From contig NZ_LWLN01000001.1 in the NCBI RefSeq assembly GCF_001953745.1, positions 1,550,001 to 1,614,000 on the forward strand: a DNA stretch of 64,000 nt. Direction: 5' to 3'. Both the position numbers and the translations under genes were made by a program. Below, piece after piece: positions 18,489 to 27,484 of this stretch (its first letter is position 1; each line of letters begins with the position of its first letter). The stretch comes from Natrinema saccharevitans (GTDB lineage Archaea > Halobacteriota > Halobacteria > Halobacteriales > Natrialbaceae). The notes under the pieces were generated by a model. It did no database searches, was not told the origin of the DNA, and saw only the letters and a program-made list of their open reading frames with translations.

Positions 18489-19451
18489 TCAGTCCGTCGC
18501 TCGCCGCGCTTCCCGACCCCCGTTTCGAGCGCGCTCGAGCAGCCGTTCGACCCGGTCGTCCGTCGAGGGATGGGTCGACAGCAGCCGGGTCAGTGCGTCC
18601 TCGTCGTCGGTGGTGACGTACAGCGGTGCGAGCAGCCCGCGCGGGGGCTCCGCGGCCCGCTGGATCCGCCGAAGCGCGCGGGCCAGCGCGACCGGCTTGC
18701 CGGTCACCGCGGCGGCCCGATCGTCGGCGGCGTACTCCCGGCGGCGCGAGTGGGCCCGGACCAGCAGCGTCACGGCGAGGAACGCGAGGACCGCGCCGGA
18801 CTCGAGCACCACCAGCAGCCGGCCGAACGCCGTTCGCTGCCACGATCCCGGTCGCCCGCGCAGCCACGCGATCGCCCGGGCGACCCCCGCGATCGGCAAC
18901 AGGACCGGGGCGAGCACCAGAAAGCCGAGCCCGGCGAGGGTCCGGAAACCGCTGTAGGCCAGCGTCTGGACGAACGCGTCGTAGCGCTCGAGGTGGGCGA
19001 GTTCGTGGGCCACCAGCGCCTCGAGTTCGTCGGGCGAGAGCAGCCGGAACAGCGACCGATCGAGGACGACCGTCCCGTTACCCGCCGTGCCCAGCGCGAA
19101 CGCGTTGGGCATCGGCAATCGAGCGAGCAGGACCGTCGGCGAGTCGACGTCCATCCGCGACTCGAGGCGATCGAGTCGCCGGAAGAGGCCGGGCGCGTGG
19201 GATCGGGGGAGTTCGACCGCCTCGAGGCTCGAGAGCAGTTGCGACGTGCCGAACCGGTAGCTCAGCACGCCGCCGACGACGGCGACGGCGGCGATCAGCG
19301 CGAGCGTGCCGAGAGGCCCCGGTGCGGTCACCCGAAGGACCGACAGCGCCCAGTAGCTGACCGCGGCAAGCGCGAGGTACCACACCAGGAGGGCGAGACC
19401 GACGAGAGCCATCAGGAGCCGGGTCCCGCTTCCCGCTCGAGGGACGGACAT
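18489..19451 (-). CDS. htpX: M48-family membrane zinc metalloprotease, HtpX-like
   Basis: Membrane-anchored zinc protease of the M48/HtpX family, which degrades damaged membrane proteins in bacteria. 320 residues. Two N-terminal hydrophobic segments (LLMALVGLALLVWYLALAAV, then GTLALIAAVAVVGGVLSY), catalytic VAHELAHLERYDAF near residue 170, and two further helices. A third zinc ligand, EYAADDRAA, follows near residue 240, as expected. FALGTAGNGTVVLD is the conserved strand before the active site. Single gene on the minus strand. Confidence 0.88.
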   Translation of the reverse strand: MSVPRAGSGTRLLMALVGLALLVWYLALAAVSYWALSVLRVTAPGPLGTLALIAAVAVVGGVLSYRFGTSQLLSSLEAVELPRSHAPGLFRRLDRLESRMDVDSPTVLLARLPMPNAFALGTAGNGTVVLDRSLFRLLSPDELEALVAHELAHLERYDAFVQTLAYSGFRTLAGLGFLVLAPVLLPIAGVARAIAWLRGRPGSWQRTAFGRLLVVLESGAVLAFLAVTLLVRAHSRRREYAADDRAAAVTGKPVALARALRRIQRAAEPPRGLLAPLYVTTDDEDALTRLLSTHPSTDDRVERLLERARNGGREARRATD

Positions 19452-19574
19452 CGTTGTCGACTGCGTATAGGGACGGCCGATTAAAACGGGTATCGGGACG
19501 GTCCGACGCGATCGATCGTCGCTCGCCGGCTCCCGATCGCCCCGGCGAGCGCCGGTCCGCCGTCACCGCCGACA

Positions 19575-20501
19575 CTACCCCGCCGACAGCGCCTCCTCGA
19601 GCCGATCCTCGAGCGCGTCGAGTTCCGCGCGCAGTTCCTCGCCCTCGGCGTCCGCGAGGTCGTCGATCCGGTCGGCCAGTCCCTGCAGGCGGGTGTACTT
19701 CTCGTCCTCGTCGACGCCGACCTTCTGGACGTAGACGTCCTCCTCGACGTCGTAGACGGCGTCCTCCTCGAGGTCGGTCACGGCGAGTACGACGTCGAGT
19801 TTGTCCCGGTCGATGCCGGTGACCCACTCGCGGGGGATGCCGTGGTCGTCGAGCGCCTCGAAGATCGCCGCCTCGTCTTTCGGGCGCTGGCGCTCCCGCG
19901 TCGTCCGGCGGACGGTGCCGTACCGGCCGTGCAGCCGCTGGTCCGGCCCGAGCCGCTCGAGCAGCGGGTCCCGCGCCGAGCGCCGCAGGCGGTCGGCCCC
20001 GTGCTGGGCATCGGAGGCCAGCACGTAGAGGTCAGTCAGCGCCTCGGTGTCGAGGGCGGCCGGATCGTCGGCGTCGATCCGCTCGAGGACGGCGGCGAGC
20101 AAGAGCGCGTCGTCGTGGACGCGCTCGGGCGGGTCCCGCGCGGCCGCCGCCGAGACGAGAAACGGGCTCTCCCCGCCGGCGGCGTCGGGATCGTACCGGA
20201 TCGCGTCGCCGTCGGCCGTGTACGCCGCGACCAGCGTCAGGACGCTTGCGTAGGGCTCGACGCCCGGCTGGAGCCCCTCGAGGGGGACCGCGCCCTCGTC
20301 GAGTTCCTCGAGGAAGACGACGAACTGCTCGCGCCACAGCGGCCGCGTCTCGCCGCTGTCGCCGAATCGGACGACGAGTCGGTCGTCGTCGGTGCGCTCG
20401 ATCTCGAAGGGGCGCTCGGAGACCGGCGTCAGCAGCTCCGCACCCGGCTCGAGGGCCTCGCACCGTCGCCGGAGGCTCGTCCAGGTGTCGTCGGGTTCCA
20501 T
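19575..20501 (-). CDS. Haloarchaeal hypothetical protein
   Basis: A 308-residue acidic protein from ATG 20501 (MEPDDTWTSLRRRCEALEPG), chosen over a longer frame with a basic leader. The N-terminal half looks globular (FEIERTDDDRLVVRFGDSG; then LWREQFVVFLEELDEG). A central arginine-rich stretch near residue 195 (RYGTVRRTTRERQRPKDE) leads into DHGIPREWVTGIDRDKLDVV, and the last 50 residues form a likely coiled coil (LADRIDDLADAEGEELRAEL). No family recognised; the strong codon bias supports it. Confidence 0.7.
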   Translation of the reverse strand: MEPDDTWTSLRRRCEALEPGAELLTPVSERPFEIERTDDDRLVVRFGDSGETRPLWREQFVVFLEELDEGAVPLEGLQPGVEPYASVLTLVAAYTADGDAIRYDPDAAGGESPFLVSAAAARDPPERVHDDALLLAAVLERIDADDPAALDTEALTDLYVLASDAQHGADRLRRSARDPLLERLGPDQRLHGRYGTVRRTTRERQRPKDEAAIFEALDDHGIPREWVTGIDRDKLDVVLAVTDLEEDAVYDVEEDVYVQKVGVDEDEKYTRLQGLADRIDDLADAEGEELRAELDALEDRLEEALSAG

Positions 20502-20579
20502 ACGCCGGCTACGTGGACGGGGCTGAAAAAGCGCGACCACGAATCTGCCACCGGCCTCTCGCCGGGCGATCGACGGGAG

Positions 20580-21233
20580 TCAGTCGACGATCGAGGGCAC
20601 GGCCGCGAGCGACGAGAGGCGATAGGTCGGGTCGACGGCCGCGTCCACCGAGTCCGCGTCGGGCCGCGAGAGCAGCGCCGAATCGATCCCCGCGTTGTCG
20701 GCCGCCCGCACGTCGACGACCCTGTCGCCGACGTACAGCGCCGACTCGGCCTCGAGGTCGGCGAGCGCGGCCTCGATGTTCGTCGGATCGGGCTTGCGCC
20801 GAGCCAGTCCGGTTGGCGTCAGCGGACAGCCCCGAACCGTCTCGAACGGCGACCGGACCCCGAACCGGTCGAGCAGCGTCGAGACGACGGTCGGATGGTT
20901 GTCGCTGACGATCCCGAGCGGAACCTCGAGCGATCGGACCGCGGCGACGTCGTCGTAGGCCGAGCGCAGGCCCCGCTCGACGGACTCGAGCTGGGTCCGA
21001 ACCATCTCGCGGGCCGCCCGCGCACAGAAGGCGTCGGTCTCGATACCGAGGTCCCGACACCGCGTGGCGACCGCGTCGAAGTCGCCGGCCATCAACTCGC
21101 GGACCGTCTCCGTCGCCGGGCCCGACCGGCCCAGCCGCTCGTACGTCCGCGACAGGGCCTCGGCCAGTCGCCGGCGCGAGGGCGTCTCGACGACGACGCC
21201 ATCGAAGTCGAACAGGACCGCGTCGTATTGCAT
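20580..21233 (-). CDS. HAD-superfamily hydrolase, phosphoglycolate-phosphatase-like
   Basis: HAD phosphohydrolase, 217 residues from ATG 21233 (MQYDAVLFDFDGVVVETPS). Motif I DFDGVV with both aspartates is at residues 9-14; motif II is GIVSDNHPTVVST near 115; the lysine of motif III is in RRKPDPTNIEAAL near 155; and motif IV YVGDRVVDVRAADNAG gives the last aspartates. A helical cap occupies residues 20-90. It is probably a sugar-phosphate or phosphoglycolate phosphatase; the substrate is unknown. It is divergent from the AOR gene. Confidence 0.87.
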   Translation of the reverse strand: MQYDAVLFDFDGVVVETPSRRRLAEALSRTYERLGRSGPATETVRELMAGDFDAVATRCRDLGIETDAFCARAAREMVRTQLESVERGLRSAYDDVAAVRSLEVPLGIVSDNHPTVVSTLLDRFGVRSPFETVRGCPLTPTGLARRKPDPTNIEAALADLEAESALYVGDRVVDVRAADNAGIDSALLSRPDADSVDAAVDPTYRLSSLAAVPSIVD

Positions 21234-21343
21234 TCGTCTCGGAGGTGTCCGCTCGGAGATCGTAAATCTGTCCGATCCGAACCGGTCGAACCGTCGTGTC
21301 ACGACGACCCAAAGCTAAGAGGCTGCCCCTGCTATTGCGTCCC

Positions 21344-23014
21344 ATGCTCCACGCAAAAGGCCCGCTGCTCACCGTCGACGTGGGCGAGCGAACCGCACGC
21401 AGGACGGAAATCGACGAATTGCTCGCGGACGCGATCGGAGGTCGAGCGGCCGCGACGGCGCTTGCACACGAACGGATCCCCTTCGACGCCGATCCGTTCG
21501 GCCCGGAAAACAGGGTCTACGTGTCGACCGGCCCGCTCCAGCAGTCCCGAATGTCCTTTACCGGCCGAATGAACATGACCGGGCTCTCGCCGCTGACCGA
21601 CGGCCTCGTCTCGGCCAACGCCGGGGGGTATCTCTCGCGGAACTTCGTCGGAACGGGGTGCAGCGCACTCGAGGTCGTCGGCGAGAGCGACGAACTGCTC
21701 GCCGTCCACGTCACGGACTCGGGCGTCGAGTTCGAGCCGGTGCCCGACCTCGAGGGGGCGACGGTCCCCGAGACCTCCGACTACATGAGCGAGCGCCACG
21801 ATCTCGGCCCGGAACACTGCGTCGCGATCGGCCCGGCGGGGGAGAATCGGGTGCGCTTCGCCGCGGCGATGACCTTCGACTCGCGGGCCTTCGGCCGCGG
21901 CGGCCTCGGCGCGGTGCTGGGCGCGAAAAACGTCAAGTGCGTCACCTTCGCGGGCGACGCCGAGCCGCCGGTCGAGATCCCGGACCCGCCCGAGTCGGAG
22001 ATCCACCGCGAGGCCGCGACGGCCGACGATCGGATGCGCAGTCAAGGCACCGCGGGCGGCACCGAGTTCATCAACGACAACTTCTCGCTGCCGACGCGGT
22101 ACTTCCGGGAGTACGAGTTCGAGGGGGCCGCCGACATCGGCGGCGACGCCGTCGAGGCGAAGAAGTACAAGAAGGGGGCCTGTTCGGCCTGCGCCTACGC
22201 CTGCAAGCTCCCCACCCGCGACGAGGAGACCGGCCTCGAGACCGAGGGGCCGGAGTTCGAGACGATCTACGCCTTCGGCTCCATGCAGGGGGTCGACGAT
22301 ATCGTCGACGTCATGCAGTCGAACGAACTCTGTGACACGCTGGGGATGGACACCATCTCCGCGGGCGTCACGGTCGCGGCCTACCTCGAGAGCGAGGACG
22401 CGTTCGGCGATTCGGACCTCGCCCACGAGGTCACCGAAAAGATCGCCCGCCGCGAGGGGATCGGCGACCTGCTCGCGGAGGGCGTCGACCGCGCCCACGA
22501 CGAGCTGGGGGTCGAGAACTACACCGTGAAGGGCATGGAGTTCGCCGCCCACGACGGCCGCGTCCTCCACGGGCAGGGGCTGTCCTACGCCGTCGCGAAC
22601 CGCGGCGCCGACCACCTCTACGCCAGCATGCTCGCGCTGGAGTACAGCGGCGAACTCGACCCGCAGGGGACGCTCGGCAAGGCCGAGCGCCTCGTCGAGC
22701 GGGAGGATCTCGCCGCCTTCCTCGATACCGGTATCGTCTGCGTCTTCGGGCGCGACTACGCCACCCCCGACCGCCTCGAGGCGCTGTTCGACGCCGAGTA
22801 CGAGGACTTGCTCGAGGTCGGAGCCCGGGCGGTAGAACTGGAACGTCACTTCAACAACCGGCGGGGGTTCGACCGGGCGGACGACGACCTCCCCTACGAG
22901 ATCCCCGACCTCGACGAAGCGATCGGCGAGTACTACGCGGCGCGGGGCTGGAACGACGACGGAACGGTCCCGACCCACGCGATCGAGTCGCCGCCCGCGC
23001 CGTCGGCCGACTGA
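21344..23014 (+). CDS. aor: Aldehyde:ferredoxin oxidoreductase (tungsten)
   Basis: Tungstopterin enzyme that oxidises aldehydes to carboxylates and reduces ferredoxin. 556 residues from ATG 21344 (MLHAKGPLLTVDVGE), typical though slightly short of the 600 of thermophile AORs. The N-terminal domain has MSFTGRMNMTGLSPLTDG; KGACSACAYACKLP near residue 280 gives three cluster cysteines (CxxCxxxC), and DTGIVCVFGRD near 463 gives the fourth. VEAKKYKKG precedes the cluster. The SAMP3/MoaD-like gene converges from the right, 32 bases away. Confidence 0.9.
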   Translation: MLHAKGPLLTVDVGERTARRTEIDELLADAIGGRAAATALAHERIPFDADPFGPENRVYVSTGPLQQSRMSFTGRMNMTGLSPLTDGLVSANAGGYLSRNFVGTGCSALEVVGESDELLAVHVTDSGVEFEPVPDLEGATVPETSDYMSERHDLGPEHCVAIGPAGENRVRFAAAMTFDSRAFGRGGLGAVLGAKNVKCVTFAGDAEPPVEIPDPPESEIHREAATADDRMRSQGTAGGTEFINDNFSLPTRYFREYEFEGAADIGGDAVEAKKYKKGACSACAYACKLPTRDEETGLETEGPEFETIYAFGSMQGVDDIVDVMQSNELCDTLGMDTISAGVTVAAYLESEDAFGDSDLAHEVTEKIARREGIGDLLAEGVDRAHDELGVENYTVKGMEFAAHDGRVLHGQGLSYAVANRGADHLYASMLALEYSGELDPQGTLGKAERLVEREDLAAFLDTGIVCVFGRDYATPDRLEALFDAEYEDLLEVGARAVELERHFNNRRGFDRADDDLPYEIPDLDEAIGEYYAARGWNDDGTVPTHAIESPPAPSAD

Positions 23015-23046
23015 GCCGTCGCTGCACGGACTTTCGCCGGCCTCCG

Positions 23047-23328
23047 TCAGCCGCCGTACACCGACGGCACCAGCCGGATCACCGCGTCGGGCTCGAGTTC
23101 GGTCTCGAGCCCCTCGAGGTGGACGACGTTGCGCCCCGCTTTCGTGACGACCGTGTCCCCGGCCAGCCCCGCCCCGTCGTCGGCGACGAGTTCCCCCTGA
23201 AGGCCCGGAAACGCCGCCTCGAGGTCGGCCAGAAGATCGCCGACGGTCTCGGCCTCCGTCTCGTAGCTGACGGTCTTCTCGCCGACCGCGTCGCGAAAGG
23301 GGCCGAAGAAAACGCACTCGAGTTGCAT
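23047..23328 (-). CDS. Ubiquitin-like small modifier / MoaD-type protein, SAMP3-like
   Basis: A 93-residue beta-grasp protein ending in the diglycine VYGG, needed for adenylation by an E1-type enzyme. The opening MQLECVFFGPFRDAVGEKTV and central GRNVVHLEGLETELE resemble my memory of Haloferax SAMP3, and also MoaD. Such proteins act as protein modifiers and as sulfur carriers for molybdopterin. It converges on the tungstopterin enzyme AOR, so a role in cofactor supply is plausible but inferred. Homology to SAMP1 rather than SAMP3 is possible. Confidence 0.8.
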   Translation of the reverse strand: MQLECVFFGPFRDAVGEKTVSYETEAETVGDLLADLEAAFPGLQGELVADDGAGLAGDTVVTKAGRNVVHLEGLETELEPDAVIRLVPSVYGG

Positions 23329-23449
23329 GGCGTCACGTTCGACGGCGCGGGTCTTGAAATCGACGGTCAGCGAGCGGGAGACGAGCGTTCGCCACTTCCG
23401 GGTTCGCCCGGTCGTGGCCGACGAACACGCGGGTACGAGTGGGCGGGAC

Positions 23450-23533
23450 TACAGTAGCCGCTGAGAGTCATTGCGCACCTGATCGCACGATAGCGTTGCG
23501 ATCAGTGTGTAAATCGTTTCAGCGGCTACTATA
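23450..23533 (+). mobile_element. 84-bp MITE-like foldback element, copy 2
   Basis: Same length and layout as the element at 4025-4108 (read on its minus strand). Ends TACAGTAGCCGCTGA and TCAGCGGCTACTATA are inverted repeats, with one mismatch. An internal perfect inverted repeat CTGATCGCA/TGCGATCAG lies in the middle. The stem bases differ between the two copies in a paired way (see findings). The remainder of the 23329-23642 spacer shows no gene; it contains the promoter region of the MFS gene. Confidence 0.72.
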
Positions 23534-23642
23534 GCGCGGTGACTCGAGGCCGGAGCCGGTCGCCGTCGGACCGACGCCGACTCGTCGGCAGCGTCGGCCG
23601 CGATCACAATCCTGTTGGGCGTCCCCTTCGGAGACCCGGCCA

Positions 23643-24851
23643 GTGGCAACGTCGACGCAACTCCGACGGACGCTCTGGGTCGTGGTGGCCGCGGCGACGC
23701 TGACGGTCATGGCCGGGGCGATCCTCGGCCCGATCGTCCCCCAGATACGGGACGAACTCGGGGTGTCGGGGTCCGCGGCCGGCCTGATCATCACCACTCA
23801 CGGCGGCGTGATCGTCCTCGCGAGCCCCCTCGTGGGATCGCTCGTCGACCGGGTCGGGCCGCGTCGCCCCCTCGTGGGCGGCCTGCTCGTCTACGGCCTC
23901 GGCGGCGGCGCGGGACTGCTCGTCAGTTCCTTCCGCCCGTTGCTTGCCTCCCGCGTCGTCCTCGGACTCGGGACCGCCGCGGTGTACACGTCGGTGACCG
24001 TCCTCATCTACGATCTCTACGAGGGACAAGCGATGGAGCGCGCGCTGGGGTATCGAAGCAGCGCGAACAGCGCCGGCGCGGCGGTCTGGCCGCTCGTCGG
24101 CGGCGCGGTCGGGACCCTCGCGTGGAACGCCCCCTTCGGGATCTATCTCGTCGCCGTGCCGCTCGGCCTGCTGGCCGCGGCGACGGTTCCCGAGCTAGCG
24201 GCCTCGAGCGACGACCCCGAGACGGCCGCGAACGGGAGCGGACGGGACGGCGAGACCGGAACGGGTACTGGGGACGTCCTCGCGGTCTTCCGCGACCGGC
24301 CGGCGCTCCCGCTGGTCTACCTGCTGTACTTCGGGGCGAACGCCCTGCTGTACGTGATCGTCGTCTACTATCCACAGCTGCTCTCCGGCATCGGCGTGAC
24401 CTCGTCACTGCGGATCAGCCTCTATCTGGCCGCCAACGGCGCTGCGGGCGGCGTCTCGGCGATCGCCTACGACCGACTGCTTGGCTACGCCGACCGGTCG
24501 ACGCTCGTCCTCGCGGCCCTCGGCCTCTGGGCCGGCGGGCTCGCGACCGCGACGGTCGTCGAGACCGCCGCTGGCGCGGCCCTCCCGGTGGTCCTGTTCG
24601 GACTCGGGATCGGACTGGTCTTCCCGTCGACGTTCGCGTGGGTCGAGGCCCTCGCGCCGCCGGACCGACAGGGACAGTTCAGTTCCTACATCGCCTCCTT
24701 CGGCTACACCGGGCAGTTCCTCTCGCCGGTCCTGTTCGGGACGCTCGCCCCCCTGGCGGGCGTCGAGGGTGTCTTCGCCGCCGCCGCAGCGACCGCCGGT
24801 ATCGCCGCCGTCGGACTGGGGGCGAGCCGGTTCCGCGGCGCGGCGTCCTGA
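23643..24851 (+). CDS. Major facilitator superfamily transporter
   Basis: A 402-residue membrane protein with about 12 hydrophobic segments. The loop between helices 2 and 3 reads SLVDRVGPRRPL, the family signature (GxxxDRxGRR). GTG 23643 is the start; the following MATSTQLRRTLWVVVAAATL is a typical N-terminus. A hydrophilic central loop (NGSGRDGETGTGTG) separates the two six-helix halves. Substrate unknown; it resembles multidrug or nitrate/nitrite-type permeases only at the fold level. Single gene preceded by the foldback element. Confidence 0.88.
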   Translation: MATSTQLRRTLWVVVAAATLTVMAGAILGPIVPQIRDELGVSGSAAGLIITTHGGVIVLASPLVGSLVDRVGPRRPLVGGLLVYGLGGGAGLLVSSFRPLLASRVVLGLGTAAVYTSVTVLIYDLYEGQAMERALGYRSSANSAGAAVWPLVGGAVGTLAWNAPFGIYLVAVPLGLLAAATVPELAASSDDPETAANGSGRDGETGTGTGDVLAVFRDRPALPLVYLLYFGANALLYVIVVYYPQLLSGIGVTSSLRISLYLAANGAAGGVSAIAYDRLLGYADRSTLVLAALGLWAGGLATATVVETAAGAALPVVLFGLGIGLVFPSTFAWVEALAPPDRQGQFSSYIASFGYTGQFLSPVLFGTLAPLAGVEGVFAAAAATAGIAAVGLGASRFRGAAS

Positions 24852-25027
24852 ATCTGCCTCGTTCGACACCTCGAGTCTCGAGTCGCTGTGACTCGCACGA
24901 CCCCACGACAGAGTACGGCCCGCTCGAGGCCGTCCGGACAGGTGTGACGGTCGCTGCCGGTTGCCCTCAGCAGTTCGGAACGGTGAACGGACCCGCACTG
25001 CGTGGGCCGAATACCCCCTGCGACCGC

Positions 25028-25774
25028 CTACTCGAGCGACACCGACTCGAGGTCGATTCGGCCCGACTCCGGAACCGACGCGTCGGACTCGCTCGAGACG
25101 GCGTAGTCGCCCAGTTTCTCACCGTCGTTTGCGTCGCCCGGCAGCACGATCACGGCCTTCGCGAGCAGCGGCGCGATCACGCCCGCGACGACGGTCCGAG
25201 GGTCAGACAGCGGTCCCCGGACCACGACGCGGTCGTCGGGCCCGATGTCGGTCCCCTCGAGGACGCCGTGTGCGGCCTCGAGGACCTGCCCGTGCGTGAC
25301 CGTTCGCTCGCCGTCGGCCAGGATCGCAGTGTCGGGATCGATCGAGAGCGGCGGGAACGACGGGTTCTCGCTCCACAGCCCCGCGTCGAAGTGGTGGACG
25401 TCCGGAGCGTCGGGCTTGTCACCGTACCCGACCCGCTGGGCCCCCTGGGGGAGGTCGTAGGACTCGAGACGGTCGACGGGCGCGACGAGCGTCCGGAAGT
25501 CGTCCTCGGCCGCGAGATCCGTCGGGGGGTCGAAGCGGGTGGTCCCCTCGAGCAGCGTCGTCCCGAAGCAGGCAAGCAGTGCGAGGGGGCCGTCGCCGAC
25601 GACGCCGACGGTGACGCCCTCGCGAACGCCCGAGTGGCGCAGGAAGTTGCCGGCCTTCCACGCGGTCGTACACAGCCAGTGGTAGTCGTACTCCCGCCCC
25701 GTCGCGTCGACGAGGGCGATCCGGTCGTCCCGCAGCTCGCGGGTCAGCAGGTCGTCGACCGTCCCAGCGTTCAT
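25028..25774 (-). CDS. Short AMP-binding (acyl-CoA synthetase-like) protein
   Basis: A 248-residue protein from ATG 25774 (MNAGTVDDLLTRELRDD). It follows the N-terminal subdomain of acyl-CoA synthetases: YDYHWLCTTAWKAGNFL, then GVREGVTVGVVGDGPLALLA, and VHHFDAGLWSENPSF. It lacks the phosphate-binding TSGTTGxPK loop and the C-terminal lid, so it probably does not make acyl-adenylate itself. Similar short proteins occur in haloarchaea, so it may be a stable family rather than a fresh pseudogene. Function unknown. Confidence 0.65.
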   Translation of the reverse strand: MNAGTVDDLLTRELRDDRIALVDATGREYDYHWLCTTAWKAGNFLRHSGVREGVTVGVVGDGPLALLACFGTTLLEGTTRFDPPTDLAAEDDFRTLVAPVDRLESYDLPQGAQRVGYGDKPDAPDVHHFDAGLWSENPSFPPLSIDPDTAILADGERTVTHGQVLEAAHGVLEGTDIGPDDRVVVRGPLSDPRTVVAGVIAPLLAKAVIVLPGDANDGEKLGDYAVSSESDASVPESGRIDLESVSLE

Positions 25775-25961
25775 ACTCGAGACTGGGGACCGCGGGGGAA
25801 AAAGCACGCCGACTCGCGTCGTCCGTTTCGCCGTCGATTCCCGCTATACGGCGGGGTTCGGTTCCCGTCGGCCGCCCCTCCCATACGGTCTCCTGTCAGT
25901 CATTGCCGGCGGGACCGCGACTGTCCTGCGGCCCCACCTGACATCGGGACAGCAAATCGTC

Positions 25962-26555
25962 TCAGTCGTCGGCGGCCGCCGGCTCGGCGTGATCCACGTC
26001 GGTCCCGAGGACCTCGAGGAACTCGGCGAGCCACTGGGGGTGGTCCGGCCAGGCCTGTCCCGTCACGAGGTTCCCGTCGCGGGTCACCTCATTCGTCCAC
26101 TCCGCGCCGGCGCCGCGGACGTCGGCCTCGAGCGCCGGATACCCGGTACAGGTCCGGCCCTCGAGGACGTCCGCCGCGGCGAGGATCTGGAGGCCGTGAC
26201 ACAGCGCCGCGACGGGTTTGTCCTCCTCGAAGAAGTGCCGGGTGATCTCGAGGACCGCGTCGTAGGTTCGGAGGTACTCGGGCGCGCGCCCGCCGGGGAC
26301 GACCAGCGCGTCGTACTCGGACGGCTCGACCGCGTCGAAGTCGTGGGTCAGTTCGAACTGGTGGCCCGGCTTCTCGGTGTAGGTTTGGTCACCCTCGAAG
26401 TCGTGGACGGCGGTCGGACAGGTGTCGCCGGCCTCCTTTTCCGGGCAGACGGCGTGTACCTCGTAGCCGACCATCTGCAGTGCCTGATGCGGGACCATTA
26501 CCTCGTAGTCCTCGACGAAGTCGCCCGCGAGGAGCAGGATTCGTTTGCTAGTCAT
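25962..26555 (-). CDS. DJ-1/PfpI-family protein
   Basis: A 197-residue class I glutamine-amidotransferase-like protein. Visible: [20 protein letters not shown] with the conserved Glu, [16 protein letters not shown], and the nucleophile elbow [12 protein letters not shown] with Cys near residue 117. Family members act as proteases, deglycases or chaperones; which applies is unknown. The length exceeds a minimal DJ-1 domain slightly, with an acidic tail ([10 protein letters not shown]). Transcribed from its own promoter on the minus strand. Confidence 0.88.
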   Translation of the reverse strand: MTSKRILLLAGDFVEDYEVMVPHQALQMVGYEVHAVCPEKEAGDTCPTAVHDFEGDQTYTEKPGHQFELTHDFDAVEPSEYDALVVPGGRAPEYLRTYDAVLEITRHFFEEDKPVAALCHGLQILAAADVLEGRTCTGYPALEADVRGAGAEWTNEVTRDGNLVTGQAWPDHPQWLAEFLEVLGTDVDHAEPAAADD

Positions 26556-26713
26556 GGATATCCCCGCTTGCTCGTTCGACGTCGGCGAGCATAGATATGG
26601 TGGATGTTGTCACGACACATATTCAACGCGGGATTCGGCATCGGTCGGCGCCCGGCCGCGGGCCGTCCCGACGGCGCGTCAGCTCCCGCAGAGACCGCGA
26701 GCGCCGTCTCGAC

Positions 26714-27391
26714 CTACGTCCTTCCGCCGCCGGGCTCGGACGCCGGATCGTCGAGCAGCGCCGTCGCCATCTGCCGGGCCACGTACGCGAACGCGTTCGA
26801 GAGGTGGAGGACGAGGACGCCGATCGCCACCGCCACCGCGGCGGCGAGGACGGCCTCCGGCAACGTTTCGATCGGCCACGTGATCGGCTCGTCGTTGACG
26901 GTCACCAGTTCGGGCGCGTACGGGTACCGCAGCGGCGCGGATACCAATGAAAGGGCGGTCGACAGTGGGATCAGCAACACGACCGCGATGACTCCGAGCG
27001 GGAACCTGACCATGAGAAATCCCAGTCCGCGCCAGGTCGAGGACGCCTCGAGGGACGTCCCGATCCGTGCCCGGACGCCGCGTCCCGACGCGATGTCGGT
27101 GTCGTCAGTCCGCAACTCGAGGCCCAGCAGCGCGTTCGCGAGCCACCGCTCGACGCCCGCGGCGAGCCGAGCGAGGAGAAGCGTCACGAACAGGACGACG
27201 AGCCCGATCCCGACCGGCGAGAGGACCGCGCCGACCACGAGCCCCATCGTGACGAACGCGTAGTACGCCATCCCGAGCGGTCCCGCGAGGACCACGTAAC
27301 ACAGGTTCTTGTACGCCTGTCGATCGGCGATGACCCCGAGAACGGTACTGATTACGGACCGATCTGCACCCGCACGTGCTGACCTCGCCAT
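26714..27391 (-). CDS. Sensor-domain (PF13796-like) membrane protein
   Basis: A 225-residue protein from ATG 27391 (MARSARAGADRSVIS). Residues about 25-85 give YKNLCYVVLAGPLGMAYYAF and VLSPVGIGLVVLFVTLLLAR, two paired hydrophobic segments followed by a basic turn and WLANALLGLEL, the arrangement of the Sensor domain found in haloarchaeal transducers. A second pair follows (GFLMVRFPLGVIAVVLLIPL; AVLAAAVAVAIGVLVL). No kinase or DNA-binding part is attached, so its output partner is unknown. Confidence 0.7.
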   Translation of the reverse strand: MARSARAGADRSVISTVLGVIADRQAYKNLCYVVLAGPLGMAYYAFVTMGLVVGAVLSPVGIGLVVLFVTLLLARLAAGVERWLANALLGLELRTDDTDIASGRGVRARIGTSLEASSTWRGLGFLMVRFPLGVIAVVLLIPLSTALSLVSAPLRYPYAPELVTVNDEPITWPIETLPEAVLAAAVAVAIGVLVLHLSNAFAYVARQMATALLDDPASEPGGGRT

Positions 27392-27484
27392 CTCACCCGA
27401 TACTTGTAACGCGAACAAGAAGTAGTCCCGACCGATTTCCGAGCGAGAAAACGGACCCGGCCGCCGTACGAGTATCGCGCTCGA

